Assembly (NCBI GenBank): GCA_028583605.1
Contig: CM053329.1
Coordinates: 14,500,369-14,564,368 of the forward strand
DNA length: 64,000 nt
From: Dastarcus helophoroides
Lineage: Eukaryota; Arthropoda; Insecta; Coleoptera; Bothrideridae
Direction: 5' to 3'
The translations under genes were made by a program, and so were the position numbers. This document shows positions 1-11,334 of this stretch, in pieces; positions within the stretch are counted from its first letter, which is position 1, and each line of letters starts with the position of its first letter. The notes under the pieces were generated by a model that saw nothing but the letters and a program-made list of their open reading frames with translations, searched no databases and was not told the origin of the DNA.

Positions 1-780
1 GTGATTACCTTTGAATTTTTTGGCCAAAGAAAAGACTCGTAAGTCATGCATTTTTTTCTTCGGCTGCATATCTCCTTTATAGTTTATATCAAACTTCTTA
101 AAGCACTCCATACATTTTACGACCAGCTATACTTTGGTTTCAGTATTCGTTGCAATATTCATAGAAACTTCCAGCAATCAATATTTTTCAAGAAATTTCG
201 TTGCTTTCCTAGTAAAACTAGACCACATCCAGACCAAGCCCACATCGTTCCTTACGTTTTAATTCACATATCGCAGTAGAACTCCTTATCCTAAAGATTG
301 ATAAATAAAAAATAAATAATTGAGTATTTGAGTTACAAGAAAATAAATCAATTTAATCGAAACGACCCTATTGCCGTTCTCAATTCTAGGATAAAAAATA
401 GATAATTGTTTTGCCTCTCACAAAATCTGTAGCCTTCGTCGTCGAGGACCTGTACGTTATGACGAAAGTTTTCCACAAAAGCCATCAACAGCAGACCTGT
501 CGCCGAAGGCGCCATATGACAAAAACCGAAGGCCCGCCTATCTTATTGAATTAAAAGACCGAAATTCGTCGACCCAAATTGTTATTTTCTCCAAGCTTTA
601 GTTCGACGATTGAAACTGGAGATTATATGAAAAAAAAGTGGCATATCTCTCGCCTATCGCCACCATCTGTTCTATTAACTGTTCTGAGAAGTTCGATCGC
701 TAAATGCCCGAGTTGTCGATATAGAATTGGCTCAATTGTCGAAAGGATTTAAATTCCAGAGTTTGTTGATAATGAAATAT
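1..780. other. Unique sequence without a recognisable gene
   Basis: Mixed-composition DNA, less AT-rich than what follows. The open frame at 46-279 has no recognisable domain, no clear splice or start context and no similarity I can name. I see no tRNA, repeat or promoter here. It is most likely intergenic or intronic. Confidence 0.5.
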
Positions 781-814
781 TTTGACAGAAGGTAAGATTG
801 CATTGCATCTAGAG

Positions 815-912
815 GATTTGATCCCGGGATTCCGAATTTCGGGATCTCGGGATCCCAACCGCTTTTTAATCTCGAAAATCCCGGGATCAAAAAAACTTAA
901 TCCCGAAAATTT
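815..912. repeat. Cluster of GGGATCCCG-type inverted motifs
   Basis: Five or six copies of GGGAT or ATCCC lie in both orientations within about 90 bp, for example GATCCCGGGAT, TCGGGATCTCGGGATCCC and ATCCCGGGATC. The sequence can form several alternative short hairpins. It is much more GC-rich than its surroundings and marks the edge between unique sequence and the satellite array. Confidence 0.6.
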
Positions 913-1239
913 TATGTTAAATTTTGTATTTCATTTTGTCGTGCTATTCTCCAAATTTGAACTTTTTTCACAAAATTTTGGGTTTTCCATTCAAATTGCG
1001 AGTGGATTAAATTTTTTAAAAAATTAATTAAAATGCCCTAGAATTTCTCTATAAATTAAATGGAGATTATAATCGAAATTCTGTGTAAAATAAAATAGAA
1101 ATTTCAAGTAAATGAGTGAGCACTTCAAAATAACCTTTATTTTTTGCAAAAAAACTCCTTTCTCTTCACTGTAATCGTAAACTTTTTGAGACTTTTTTTC
1201 AGTTTTTCGAAAAAGGATTAGTGGATTTTGTTCCAAATT

Positions 1240-3579
1240 TGATTTCAAAATTTCTTATAAATTTATCTTTAATTTTCACATTTTTCTTTTTCGAATAAAT
1301 ATTTCATTACAAATTAAAAAGTTTGTTTTCTTTTTAATTTTGACCTTATTTTCCATATTTGTTCTTTATCCAAATTGGGTTTTTATATATTCTCAAATTT
1401 TTCCTATATTCGTAGTCAGAAATTTTGAAAAATATTTTCCGAAAATTAAAGTTCAAATTTGAAACTTTACTCCTAAATTTCCTGTTTTGAATTTTTCGTC
1501 TTATGGTTCTTTGGTTTTTTTTTTAGTTGCAGCCTTTTTATAATTTCGACATTTTTGACATTTCAGCTTTCAATTTTTTTGAAATTCTGAGGTTGCTTTA
1601 ATTTTCACATTTTTCTTTTCCGAATAAATATTTCATTACAAACTAAAAAGTTTGTTTTCTTTTTAATTTTGACCTTATTTTCCATATTTCTTTTTCATCC
1701 AAATTCGGTTTTTATATATTCTCAAATTTTTCCTATATTCGTAGTCAGAAATTTTGAAAAATATTTTTCGAAAATTCAAGTTCAAATTTGAAACTTTACT
1801 CCTAAATTTCCTGTTTTGAATTTTTTGACTTATGGTTCTTTCGATTTTTATTTAGTTGCAGCCTTTTCATAATTTCAACATTTTTGACATTTCAGCTTTC
1901 AATTTTTTTGAAATTCTGAGGTTGCTTCAATTTTGGTCTTAAAATTTCGACATGTTGTCGAAAAATTTAACTTCAGATTCCAAGGTTTTTTCACGAATTT
2001 TAGGTTCTGACTTGACTGGTAAAAACTTCGAGTTTTGTCCAAAGTGTGGACTTTTTCGAAAGTTCTAATTTAAGAAAAAAGTTTTATTATTTCACTTCCT
2101 TTTTTTTTGAATGGTTTAAAATTTTTGAATTTCTTTTTTTTTAAATAAGAGGTGACAAATTTTGATTTCTTTTATTTTCGATGTAATTATCCGAATTTTA
2201 ATATTTTTTAATTCTTGGTGACTTACGTCAATGAAAAATTTTGTTTCATTTTATTTTTTCTCTTCTCTTGAGTTGTTTAAACTTGATTTTAAATCTCTTC
2301 CTTTTCTTCAAAATAGAAAGTTCAAAATTTTGACTTCTTTATCAATTTTGGCCTCTTAATAGTTTGATATTTTTTACGTACGATTTTTTTGTCAGAATTT
2401 TAATTTTTCTTCAACTCTTACTTTTTCAAATGTGGCTTTCAAAGTAGCGACTGTTCAAAGTTACGGCTTTCTTTTTCGAATAAATATTTCATTACAAACT
2501 AAAAAGTTTGTTTTCTTTTTAATTTTGACCTTATTTTCCATATTTCTTTTTATCCAAATTAGGTTTTAATATATTCTCAAATTTTTCCTACATTCGTAAT
2601 CCGAAATTTTAAAAAATATTTTCCGAAAATTCAGATTCAAATTTAAAACTTTACTCCTAAATCTCTTGTTTTGAATTTTTCGGGTTATGGTTCTTTCGAT
2701 TTTTATTTAGTTGTAGCCTTTTCATACTTTCGACATTTTTGACATTTCAGCTTTCAATTTTTTTGAAATTCTGAGGTTGCTTCAATTTTGGTCTTAAAAT
2801 TTCGACATGTTGTCGAACAATGTAACTCCAAATTCTAAGGTTTTTTCACAAATTTCAGGTTCTGAAATGTTGACTCTTAAAAACTTCGAGATTTGTCCAA
2901 AGTGTGGACTTTTTCGGAAATTTCGATTTCGGAAAAGTCTTATTATTTCACTTCTTCTTTTTTTTTTGAATGGTTTAAACTTTTTTAAATCTCTTCTTTT
3001 TTTTTCAAAATAAGTGGTGACAAATTTTGACTTCTTTTTAAATTTTGATTTTTTTTTAATTTTCAATGTAATTATCAGAATTTCAATATTTTTTAATTCT
3101 TAATTACTTACGTTAATGAAAAATTGTGCTTATTTTTATTTTTATTCTCCTCTTGACTTGTTCAAACTTCATTTTAAATTTCTTTCTTTTCTTCAAAATA
3201 GAAAGTTCAAAATTTTGACTTCTTTACAAATTTTGGCCTCTTTTTTAATTTTTAATATTTTTTACGTACGATTTTTTTGTCAGAATTTCAATTTTTCTTC
3301 AATTCTTACTTTATTTAAATGTGACTTTCAAAATTGCCACTGTTTAAAATTACGGCTTTCCAGATTTAATTTTCCAAATTTAGTTTTATAAAATTCTGAA
3401 TTTTGTTTTGTTCCGGGTTTATTGATACTAAAATTTCCACATATTTTTAAAAAATTTTAATTAAGATTCAAAACTCTTTTTACAAATTTCAGGATAGACC
3501 GACTTTTTTGAAAATTTGGGCTTTTTTTTAAACTTAGATTTTTTTTGAAAATTTAGATTTTTCTTTTTAAAATTTTGAC
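1240..3579 (+). repeat. Degenerate A/T satellite array with about 328-bp and 860-bp higher-order repeats
   Basis: T-rich sequence built from decayed units of the type TTTTTCnAAATTTTGAC. Large blocks recur. A segment starting with CTTTTTCGAATAAATATT occurs near 1286, 1615 and 2469. The motif ATTTCGACATGTTGTCG occurs near 1946 and 2801. The motif TTACGTACGATTTTTTTGTC recurs in the 2.3-2.4 kb and 3.2-3.3 kb segments. This gives a 328-bp tandem duplication inside a period of about 860 bp. Open frames on either strand are phenylalanine- or lysine-rich shadows of the repeat. Confidence 0.8.
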
Positions 3580-3591
3580 TCAATGAAAAAT

Positions 3592-3857
3592 TTGTTAGGC
3601 TTCGAGTTGGATATACCAAACTGATGAGTTCTAACAAGATCGAAATCGGTTTTTGGTTTCCAAACTTCGAATCTAATAAATGTTTAAACCTATTGGTCTG
3701 TGCATTAGAATCCTTGTCTTCTGGGAAATTGTTCCTGGAGAGCAACCCCTTCGCTAGGTGGCAGTGTTTCAACTGTTGGTAGTTTAGCTACCTATGATTC
3801 ATTATACATGCCTGGAGAGCTGCATGAATTTGTAGTCTAGGTTGCATGCTACTTGCA
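3592..3857 (+). mobile_element. Family A hammerhead-carrying retroelement, short copy with 12-bp target duplication
   Basis: A 266-bp insertion interrupts the satellite array and is bounded by a perfect 12-bp duplication, TCAATGAAAAAT, at 3580-3591 and 3858-3869. It starts inside the stem I region of a hammerhead ribozyme, continues through a conserved body (the GGTCTGTGCATTAGAATCC and GGTGGCAGTGTTTCAACTG blocks) and ends in TTGCA, the end shared with the copies at 46590 and 60562. It looks 5' truncated compared with the 376-bp unit at 43265. The open frame on the minus strand (MKHCHLAKG...) is shared with the 43.4-kb copy only because the DNA is related; I see no protein domain in it. Family membership is certain, while the assignment to a Penelope-like or retrozyme lineage is inference. 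Confidence 0.85.
3608..3660 (+). ncRNA. Hammerhead ribozyme, type I (family A copy 1)
   Basis: Core CTGATGA at 3621-3627, then stem II with loop AACA (GTTCT/AGATC, one mismatch), then GAAA. Stem III is ATC/GGT with no loop, followed by the predicted cleavage residue U17 and stem I CCAAA/TTTGG. All conserved core residues of the hammerhead consensus are present. A stem III this short usually works poorly as a monomer and better as a dimer. The outer stem continues through TTCGAGTTGG pairing with CCAAACTTCGAA. In vivo cleavage is not shown. Confidence 0.85.
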
Positions 3858-3869
3858 TCAATGAAAAAT

Positions 3870-4272
3870 ATTGTTCTTTTTAATTTCTGTTCTTCTTGAT
3901 TTGTTCGAACTTTTTTTAAATCTCTTCCTTTTTTCGGAATGGAAAGTTTTAAATTTTGACTACGATTGTTTCTTATCAGAATTCCAATTTTCTCAAATTC
4001 TCACTTTTTCAAAATAGTAACTTTCAAAATAGTGACTTTCAAAATTGCAACTTTTTAAAATTACGAGTTTCCAAATTTACTTTTCCGAGATTTTTTAATA
4101 AATTTTTGTTTTTTTGTCTTGTTCTGAGTTTATTGATCCTAAAATTTCGACATGTTTTCCAAAAATTCAAGTTTAGATTCGAAAGTATTTTAAGAAATTT
4201 TAGGATGGGTTGACTTTTTTAAAAATTTCGGCTTTTTTTCAAAATTTGGATTTTTTTTACAATTTTGACTCG
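3870..4272 (+). repeat. Continuation of the 1.2-3.6 kb satellite array
   Basis: The T-rich array resumes after the insertion, with the same landmark block (AAAATTTCGACATGTTTTCC) as near 1946 and 2801. This shows that family A inserted into pre-existing satellite. Confidence 0.7.
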
Positions 4273-4372
4273 ATGAAAAAAAATGAAAAGAGGAATATGA
4301 GGGAATATGCAAAAATTTCATTTCTTTCATTTTTTGCATATTCCTGCATATTTTTCTTTTCATTTTTTCTTT
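4273..4372. repeat. Inverted repeat of A/T-rich arms
   Basis: The left arm (ATGAAAAAAAATGAAAAG, then GGAATATGC) is mirrored on the right (GCATATTCCTGC, then TTTTCTTTTCATTTTTTC). Together they form an imperfect hairpin with arms of about 45 bp just upstream of the hammerhead-like motif at 4378. Confidence 0.6.
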
Positions 4373-4377
4373 TCTTT

Positions 4378-4420
4378 GTTCCTGAGGAAGCCCCCTACGA
4401 TGGTGGGCGAAACGTCGAAC
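4378..4420 (+). ncRNA. Hammerhead-like motif (type C)
   Basis: Stem I is GTTC (4378-4381) with GAAC (4417-4420). The core is CTGAGGA, followed by one extra A. Stem II is GCCC/GGGC (4390-4393 with 4405-4408), then GAA. Stem III is AC/GT, and the predicted cleavage residue is C in a GUC triplet. Everything fits a minimal hammerhead except the extra nucleotide between CTGAGGA and stem II. The following sequence (about 4421-4500) is not satellite, so it probably belongs to the same small mobile element. Catalytic activity is uncertain. Confidence 0.5.
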
Positions 4421-4499
4421 ACTTTTAGTAGTTCTTTGATACGGTCCAATACCGGAAAAAGTACTGAGTCTGGCCGTGGAAGCCTTCGTTATCAAATAG

Positions 4500-5190
4500 T
4501 TGGAAATTATAAAAATCTTTTTCGGTTTTATTCTAAAATGTTTAATTTTAATGTTAGAATTTTAAGAACATCAATTGAGAAGAAAATGTCGAGATGTATG
4601 GAAATATTTCTTTGATTTCATCTCAAAATATTGAATCTGTTGCTTGGAATTCCGCCTTTTGTCTCAACATTGTAATTTTGTTTTCGGCACATCGTTTTAA
4701 GTGAAAATTAGAAAAAAAAATTAGAAAGTTTTGCTTTACAAACCAGAAAAAAGATGTTACAAACCCTTTCCCCAAATTTCAATTTTTTTTAATTTTGACT
4801 CTTTTTTCTGAATTTGCGCTTAAAAGTCTAAATTTTAAGCTTTAAAACTTCTATATTTTTTCAAAAATTGTTGAAATTTTGAATAAAGCCCAAATTTATA
4901 AAAAAAAGCAAGAATAAGTTTCAGATAATTTTTTTTGGAAATACCGTTTCCGATTCCAATTTTTATGATTATTTTTTTTTCAAAATTCAAATTTTAATTT
5001 GGAAATGTAGGTCTTAAATTCGATATTGCTACTTTTTTTTGAAAACTTCGACTTTAATGTCAAAAATAAAACTGAAAAAATGAAAAAAGAAATAGATAAA
5101 GCCAACATTTCCAAAACAGGACGAACATTTGCTAAAAAAAATCAAATATTCATATATTTTTCATTCGATAAAATGTACGATCTATCACTC
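4500..5190. other. AT-rich sequence, decayed satellite-like
   Basis: Low-complexity A/T DNA with scattered AAATTT units but no clear period. No gene, RNA or transposon end is seen. Confidence 0.5.
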
Positions 5191-5191
5191 G

Positions 5192-5282
5192 ACGGGTAAA
5201 TAGACAGGCATATAGACAGGCATATAGACAGACAAATAGACTGACAAATAGACAGACAGATAGACAGACAGATAAAAGAGAA
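5192..5282 (+). repeat. Short CAGATAGA/CAGACAGATAGA microsatellite
   Basis: A run of ATAGACAG and CAGACAGATAGA units lies immediately left of the mariner-like element at 5296. It is the same microsatellite that dominates 7.2-9.3 kb, so the transposon probably inserted into a microsatellite-bearing locus. Confidence 0.85.
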
Positions 5283-5295
5283 ATGGGCAAATATA

Positions 5296-6414
5296 CAGGA
5301 TGGACCATAAGTAATGGTACGTAGAGCAATGGTGGATTTTTCGAATAAAAATAATGTGATTCAGCTACATTTACCTTCTACCAAAAGTTGATATTAACAG
5401 AGATACAAAATGACAGAGTTGAAAAAAAAATTCGATTTTATCGTTTAATTATGGAAAAATTGTAATATAGGCACGAAATTTGGCACAAGGGGGTTTCTTT
5501 AGTAGACAAACTTTAATTTGCTAACATATTACTAATAGTTTATAAGGGGCGCTACCTGCGCTATCCTGCATAAGTCTAAATCATCATAACTTTTTTGTGC
5601 ACCCACGTTTATTAATTTTAAAAAGGTTATTTTATTTCCCCATATTTTTTACGTAAAAAAGGTATACTTTCTGAAAGCTTATACAAGCAACTCTTTTCAA
5701 GATATTTGCCTTTAAATTTTGACGTGCCTTGGTTTTTAATTACTAAGATATTAAATTTTCGAAGTAGGCTTGAAAAAATTAATCATAATACAGCTTTAAA
5801 AGTAATTCATGTTAAATATTACTTTGCTGATAGTATTATTACCTAAATTTTAAAAATCTCAATAAAGAAAATCCAAAAAATTAGGACCTAATTTATTTTC
5901 TAACATAGAGATGTGAGATATGATCTCCGAGTCTGCACAAGAAAATTTTAATAGTCTGAGTGGTCAAAGCAGATATTTGGAGATGAATTTCAATAAAAGA
6001 CATCCAGATTTTTAATTATTTACAATCCCTTTAAATGACAAAAGTCATTTCTCACATACTTGTTTTTGAAAATAAATTTTGTTTTGGTATTTTATTTAAA
6101 TGTGCTTTGGAAATTTAAAAAATATGTGTAATAATAGAATCAGTAGAGTAACATTTGATATAGAGTATTTTAGAGTCAGTTTTATTACTTTTATTTTGAA
6201 ACCTACTGCGAAAAATTTACATGTACATAACTTAAACGTACGAAAAACTTTGAAGGTAAATATCTTGAAAATAGTTGCTTGTATCAACATTTAGAAAGTA
6301 TATCTATTTTACATAGAAAATGTAGGTCAACAAATGTAATCAAAATAAGTGTACATAAAGGCACAAAAAAAAATCTACTCTTGCTCTATGTACCATTACT
6401 TACGGTCCATCCTG
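5296..6414. mobile_element. Non-autonomous mariner-like element with long inverted repeats
   Basis: The element runs from CAGGATGGACCATAAGTAAT to the matching inverted end near 6414 and is flanked by TA on both sides (5294-5295 and 6415-6416), as expected for Tc1/mariner insertions. The inverted repeats are long but decayed. For example, GGTATACTTTCTGAAAGC with CAAGATATTTGCC near 5660-5710 is mirrored by CTTTCTAAATG... and GGTAAATATCTTG near 6255-6310. There is no transposase frame. The order of blocks inside the repeats parallels that in the 423-bp repeats of the element at 43948-46180, suggesting a relative of the same lineage. Confidence 0.8.
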
Positions 6415-7190
6415 TATAAAGGTATTAACTAGACATTTCAAAAGATGAATAGACACGTAGCATTGGCATAGCTACGATTTTGTCCTGGGGGGAAGGGTAG
6501 AACAAAGAGTATTGACTATATTTGTCACCCCACTAGCCCCCCTAGCGACCTTAAGGACAGGTCGAAAGATAGATAGATTGGCAGATTGGCAGATAGACAG
6601 ATAGACAGATAGACAGATAGACAGATAGATATATAAACAGATAGACAGATAGATAGATAGCCAGATGTTATTTTTAGAGGAAAAATCTACTCTTGCTCTA
6701 CGTACCATTACTTGTGCTCCACCTTGTATAAAGGTATTAACTAGACATATCAAAAGATTAATAGACACGTAGCATTGGCATAGCTACGATCTTGTCCTGG
6801 GGAGGGGAGGTAGAACAAAGGGTATTGTCTATATTTGTCACTCCACTACCCCTCCTAGCGACTTTAAGGACAGGTCGAGAGATAGGTAGATAGGTAGATA
6901 GACAGATAGACAAATAGACAGAAAGATATATAAACAGATATACAGATAAACAGATAGATAGATAGACAGACAGACAGACGTTATTTTTATAGGAAAAATC
7001 TACTCTTGCTCTACGTACCATTACTTATGGTCCATCTTGTATAAAGGTATTAACTAGACATATCAAAAGATGAATAGACACGTAGCATTGGCATAGCAAC
7101 GATCTTGTCCTGGGGTGGGAGGGGGTAGAACAAAGAGTATGGTCTATATTTGTCACCCCACTAGCCCCCCTAGCGACTTAAAGGACAGGT
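6371..7190 (+). repeat. About 310-bp tandem repeat, 2.6 copies, including a transposon end
   Basis: The block AAATCTACTCTTGCTCTAYG starts at 6371, 6688 and 6997, giving units of 317 and 309 bp. Each unit holds the right terminus of the mariner-like element, a unique stretch (GTAGCATTGGCATAGC, GACAAATATAGACAATAC on the minus strand) and a CAGATAGA microsatellite of different length. The last copy runs into the long microsatellite at 7196. The duplication therefore happened after transposon insertion. Confidence 0.85.
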
Positions 7191-7195
7191 CGAGA

Positions 7196-9345
7196 GATAG
7201 ATAGATAGGCAGACAGACAGATAGACAGATAGAGAGACAGACAGACAGATAGACAGACAGATAGACATACAGATAGACAGACAGATAGACAGACAGATAG
7301 ACAGACAGATAGACAGACAGATAGACAGACAGATAGACAGACAGATAGACAGACAGATAGACAGACAGATAGACAGACAGATAGACAGACAGATAGACAG
7401 ACAGATAGACAGACAGATAGACAGACAGATAGACAGACAGATAGACAGACAGATAGACAGACAGATAGACAGACAGATAGACAGACAGATAGACAGACAG
7501 ATAGACAGACAGATAGACAGACAGATAGACAGACAGATAGACAGACAGATAGACAGACAGATAGACAGATAGACAGACAGATAGACAGTCAGATAGATAG
7601 ACACAGAGACAGACAAATAGGCAGACAGATAGACAGACAGATAGATAGACACAGAGACAGACAAATAGGCAGACAGATAGACAGTCAGATAGACAGATGG
7701 ACAGATAGAAAGATAGGGAGATAGACAGAAAAGCAGACAGATAGACAGTCGGATAGGCAGGCAGATAGACAATCAGATAGGCAGACAGATAGATAGATAA
7801 ACAAATAGACAAATAGACAGACACCCAGGCAGAGAGGTAGACAGATAGACAGATAGATACATAGACAGACAAATAGGCCTACAGATAGATAGTCAGATAG
7901 GCAGACAAATAGACAGATAGACAGATAGACAGATAGACACACAGATGGAGAGATAGACAGAGAGGCAGACAAACAGATAGATAGACAGATAGACAGACAG
8001 GCAGACTGACAGACAGACAGATAGATAGACAGACAGACAAACAGACAGATAGACACATAAAAAGACAAAAAGGCAGACCGATAGAAAGGTAGAGAGATAG
8101 ACAGATAGGTAGAGAGGCAGATAGACAAATAGACACATAGACAGACAAATAGGTAGACAGATAGACAGTCAGATAGGCAGACAGATAGACAATCAGATAG
8201 GCAGACAAATAGACAGATAGATAGATAAACAAATAGACAGATAGACAGACACACAGACAGAGAGATAGACAGACAGACAGATAGACACATAGACAGACAA
8301 ATAGGCCAACAGATAGGCAGATAGATAGGCAGAGAGATAGACAGATAGACAGATAGGCAGATGGACAGATAGACAGATAGACAACTAGACAGATAGACAG
8401 ATAGACAGTTAGACAGAAAGACAGATAGACAGATAGACAGATAGACAGATAGACAGATAGACAGATAGACAGATAGACAGATAGACAGATAGACAGATAG
8501 GCAGATGGACAGATAGACAGATAGACAACTAGACAGATAGACAGATAGACAGTTAGACAGAAAGACAGATAGACAGATAGACAGATAGACAGATAGACAG
8601 ATAGACAGATAGACAGATAGACAGATAGACAGATAGACAGATAGACAGATAGACAGATAGACAGATAGACAGATAGACAGATAGACTGATAGACCGATAG
8701 ACAGATAGAGAGATAAACAGATAGACGGATAGATGGATAGACAGATAGACACATAGATAGATGGACAGATAGACAAATAGACAGGTAGACTGTTAGACAG
8801 ATGGACAGATAGACAGTTAGACAGATACACAGATAGACAGATAGACAGATAGACAGATATACATATAGACAGATAGACAGATAGACAGATAGACAGATAG
8901 ACAGATAGACAGATAGACAGATAGACAGATAGACAGATAGACAGATAGACAGATAGATAGATAGACAGATAGACAGATAGACAGATAGACAGATAGCCAG
9001 TTAGACAGATAGTCAAATGGACAGATGGACAGATGGACAGATGGCCAGATGGACAGATGGCCAGATGGACAGATGGACAGATGGACAGATAGACAGATAG
9101 ACAGATAGACAGATAGACAGATAGACAGATAGACAGATAGACAGATAGACAGATAGACAGATAGACAGATAGACAGGTAGACAGGTAGACAGATAGACAG
9201 ATAGACAGATAGACAGATAGACAGATAGACAAATAGACAGATAGGCAGATAGACAGGTAGACAGGTAGACAGGTAGACAGATAGACAGATAGACAGATAG
9301 AGAGATAGACAGACAGATAGACAGACAGGGAGGTAGATAGACACA
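7196..9345 (+). repeat. 2.15-kb CAGATAGA/ACAGACAGATAG microsatellite
   Basis: 7260-7600 has a nearly perfect 12-bp period (ACAGACAGATAG). 7600-8390 is a diverged mix with ACACAGAGACAGACAAATAG variants. 8390-9345 is mainly an 8-bp period (ACAGATAG). A GGACAGATGG variant cluster lies at about 9015-9090, and a repeated AACTAGACAGATAGACAG interruption occurs near 8385 and 8525. The minus-strand frames of up to 567 codons (SVYLSICL repeats) are translations of this repeat and are not genes. Confidence 0.95.
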
Positions 9346-9904
9346 TAAACAGATAAATAAGCAAACGAGAAAAAGACCTAGAAGTCAAGCAAAAGGGGAC
9401 TAAAGCGAACCAATCAATTCTATTCGGCGACGTTCAAGAACATCAAAAAAAAATCCAAATCGAAAAATTGGAAACTAGGCGACGCAAACAGGAAGAGGAT
9501 AAAATAAGTAAGTAGTAAACGTATTAATTTGAAAAACTGACGTGGAAACAATACAAAAACCCAAAAGCCACACGAAAGCACAGAAGTTAGAAATAAAAGC
9601 TAAAATGACTAAAAGAAAGGAAGGAAACTTGCAAAGCAATGTAAAGGGGCAACAGAAGTATGATAACATAAAAGTACTAATGGAAAAAAAACGAGAAAGC
9701 TAGGAAGCGAAATAACCCTGCTTAGAGACACAACAACAATATTCATAAAAGACAGACGAAGGTACAACAGAAGAAGAAGTCAATGACAGACTATCGGACT
9801 ACAAAAGTCTGATCTTACCACCAATATGTCAAAAAAGGTTAACAAAAAGGGTCTGAAGTACAATGAAGGTGCCAAAAGCGGAAGCAAACCTGCTGATAGA
9901 AAAG
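9346..9904 (+). other. Purine-rich, strand-skewed flank of the microsatellite
   Basis: The plus strand is strongly A/G-rich with few T residues (AGAAGAAGAAG, GAAAGGAAGGAAAC), unlike the AT-balanced surroundings. The small frames across 9475-9669 and 9826-10029 have repeat-like composition. No gene is recognised. Confidence 0.5.
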
Positions 9905-10110
9905 CGAAACAAAGAAAACGGTTGAGAAAAACACAGAGAGACAGACAAAAGGATAGACGGACGATAGACAGTCAAATAAATAGACAGAGACAGACAGACA
10001 GTCTGATAGACAGAAAGACAGACAGATAGACAGATAGATAGACAACTACATAAACAGACAGATCGAAAGACAGGTAGAGAGACAGAGAGAAATGGACAGA
10101 TAGCCCCTTA
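9905..10110 (+). repeat. Decayed CAGACAGATAGA microsatellite
   Basis: Diverged GACAGACAGATAGA units mixed with GAAAGACAG and GAGAGACAGAG. This looks like an older outlier of the 7.2-9.3 kb array. Confidence 0.8.
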
Positions 10111-11320
10111 GATGACTGCTTGATTAACAGACAAACGGAGAAATCTAATAAAGATTTCATTTTTCCATTCGTGATACTCCCAAAAAAAGGGGAAAGATAA
10201 GCAAATAAATTTTAAAAAAATACAGCCTAGGAGTGTAAACTGGAGTGTTAAAAAGCACCTCATAAAAAAGCAAAATCGTATAATAAAATCCAACGATGTC
10301 CCAAATTTCCTGAAACTTTTTGAAATTTTCTATCTTCATACATTCAGTAATATGCCACACTGCCCCTTTCAGTATCTCTGGCGCAATTAAATTTCAAATT
10401 TAATCGTCCAATGTGTATGTAAAATATTTCATAAAGGATAACATCTCGAATAAACTCGTTAGGCACTTCGGCAAAAACACAGAAGTAATGCGCAATATCA
10501 TCCACCATTTACTTATAATATCCCGTTCCGTTGTCCGCGAATAGAAATTCCTACGCAATTGAACTTTATGGCAGGCTTTACTTTATTAAACTGTTTCAAC
10601 GCAGACGGAAAAAACTTTTCGTCGAATTTATTTGATACTGCCGGGGCCCATTTACTCCTTTATGAGAACGAGTTATCCTTTGCTATCGTACGAAACCAAG
10701 ATCCTGGTCTACTTTTCATAATAAAACGGCCATTACCCACATAATTCTTTAAGGATTTAACCGGCACCGCGCTATTTAGGCCGGAACGGCCGCTAGATAA
10801 ATTTTATGACCGATTGTTTTTGAGAAACGTTCAGTGGTAAAAGTAATCGGGTTGTATTTTTCGAACTGGAATTTCAGACTCGGCGGCGTAAACAGCAATG
10901 GAAAATTGCCAATTAGTTAGTAAAAGCGAGCACTACTGTTGACTTTTGGGACTGTTCGATCGTCGCTCGTTATATAGTTTTAAAAATGCTTCTGGCGATC
11001 GTTTGTATTCGAATATTTAAAATTGATTGAAGCCGTCAGGTGCATTTCACGTCGATTTTGCCTGAAATGTAACGAAACACCCGGACGGGTACACCACCAT
11101 ATTAAAGGATTTTCTCGTCACTCGTAAATAAGCTCAGATTTTGACATTGACGTATAAATTGTGTTAGCTTTTTTAAATATCCAGAATAAAACTTGACACA
11201 AAAGTATTTTATGTGGCAGCAATTTCAAAAATTTGTTTTTTGAAGTAAATATTTCTTTAGGCGCATTGAGCTGATTAGGGGAAAATTTTTAGTTTCGCGT
11301 AACTAACTAATTCTCTTTAC
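10111..11320. other. Unique sequence, no gene recognised
   Basis: Balanced-composition DNA of the ordinary non-repeat type. The frame at 10559-10744 (61 codons) has no recognisable motif. There is no clear splice pattern, RNA gene or repeat. A distant regulatory role cannot be judged from sequence alone. Confidence 0.5.
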
Positions 11321-11334
11321 AAATATGCTCTAAT

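Noticed and set aside
3461..3772. Shared small frame (MKHCHLAKG..., also at 43355) as a conserved protein
   Set aside because: The similarity is explained by the two DNA copies of family A. The frame crosses the ribozyme and the element edge in one copy, and reading frames are not kept in the copies at 46.6 and 60.6 kb.
7153..9388. Long minus-strand frames (up to 567 codons) rich in SVYLSICL
   Set aside because: They are exact translations of the CAGATAGA/ACAGACAGATAG microsatellite. Several overlapping frames are open at once, which is a repeat property and not a gene.
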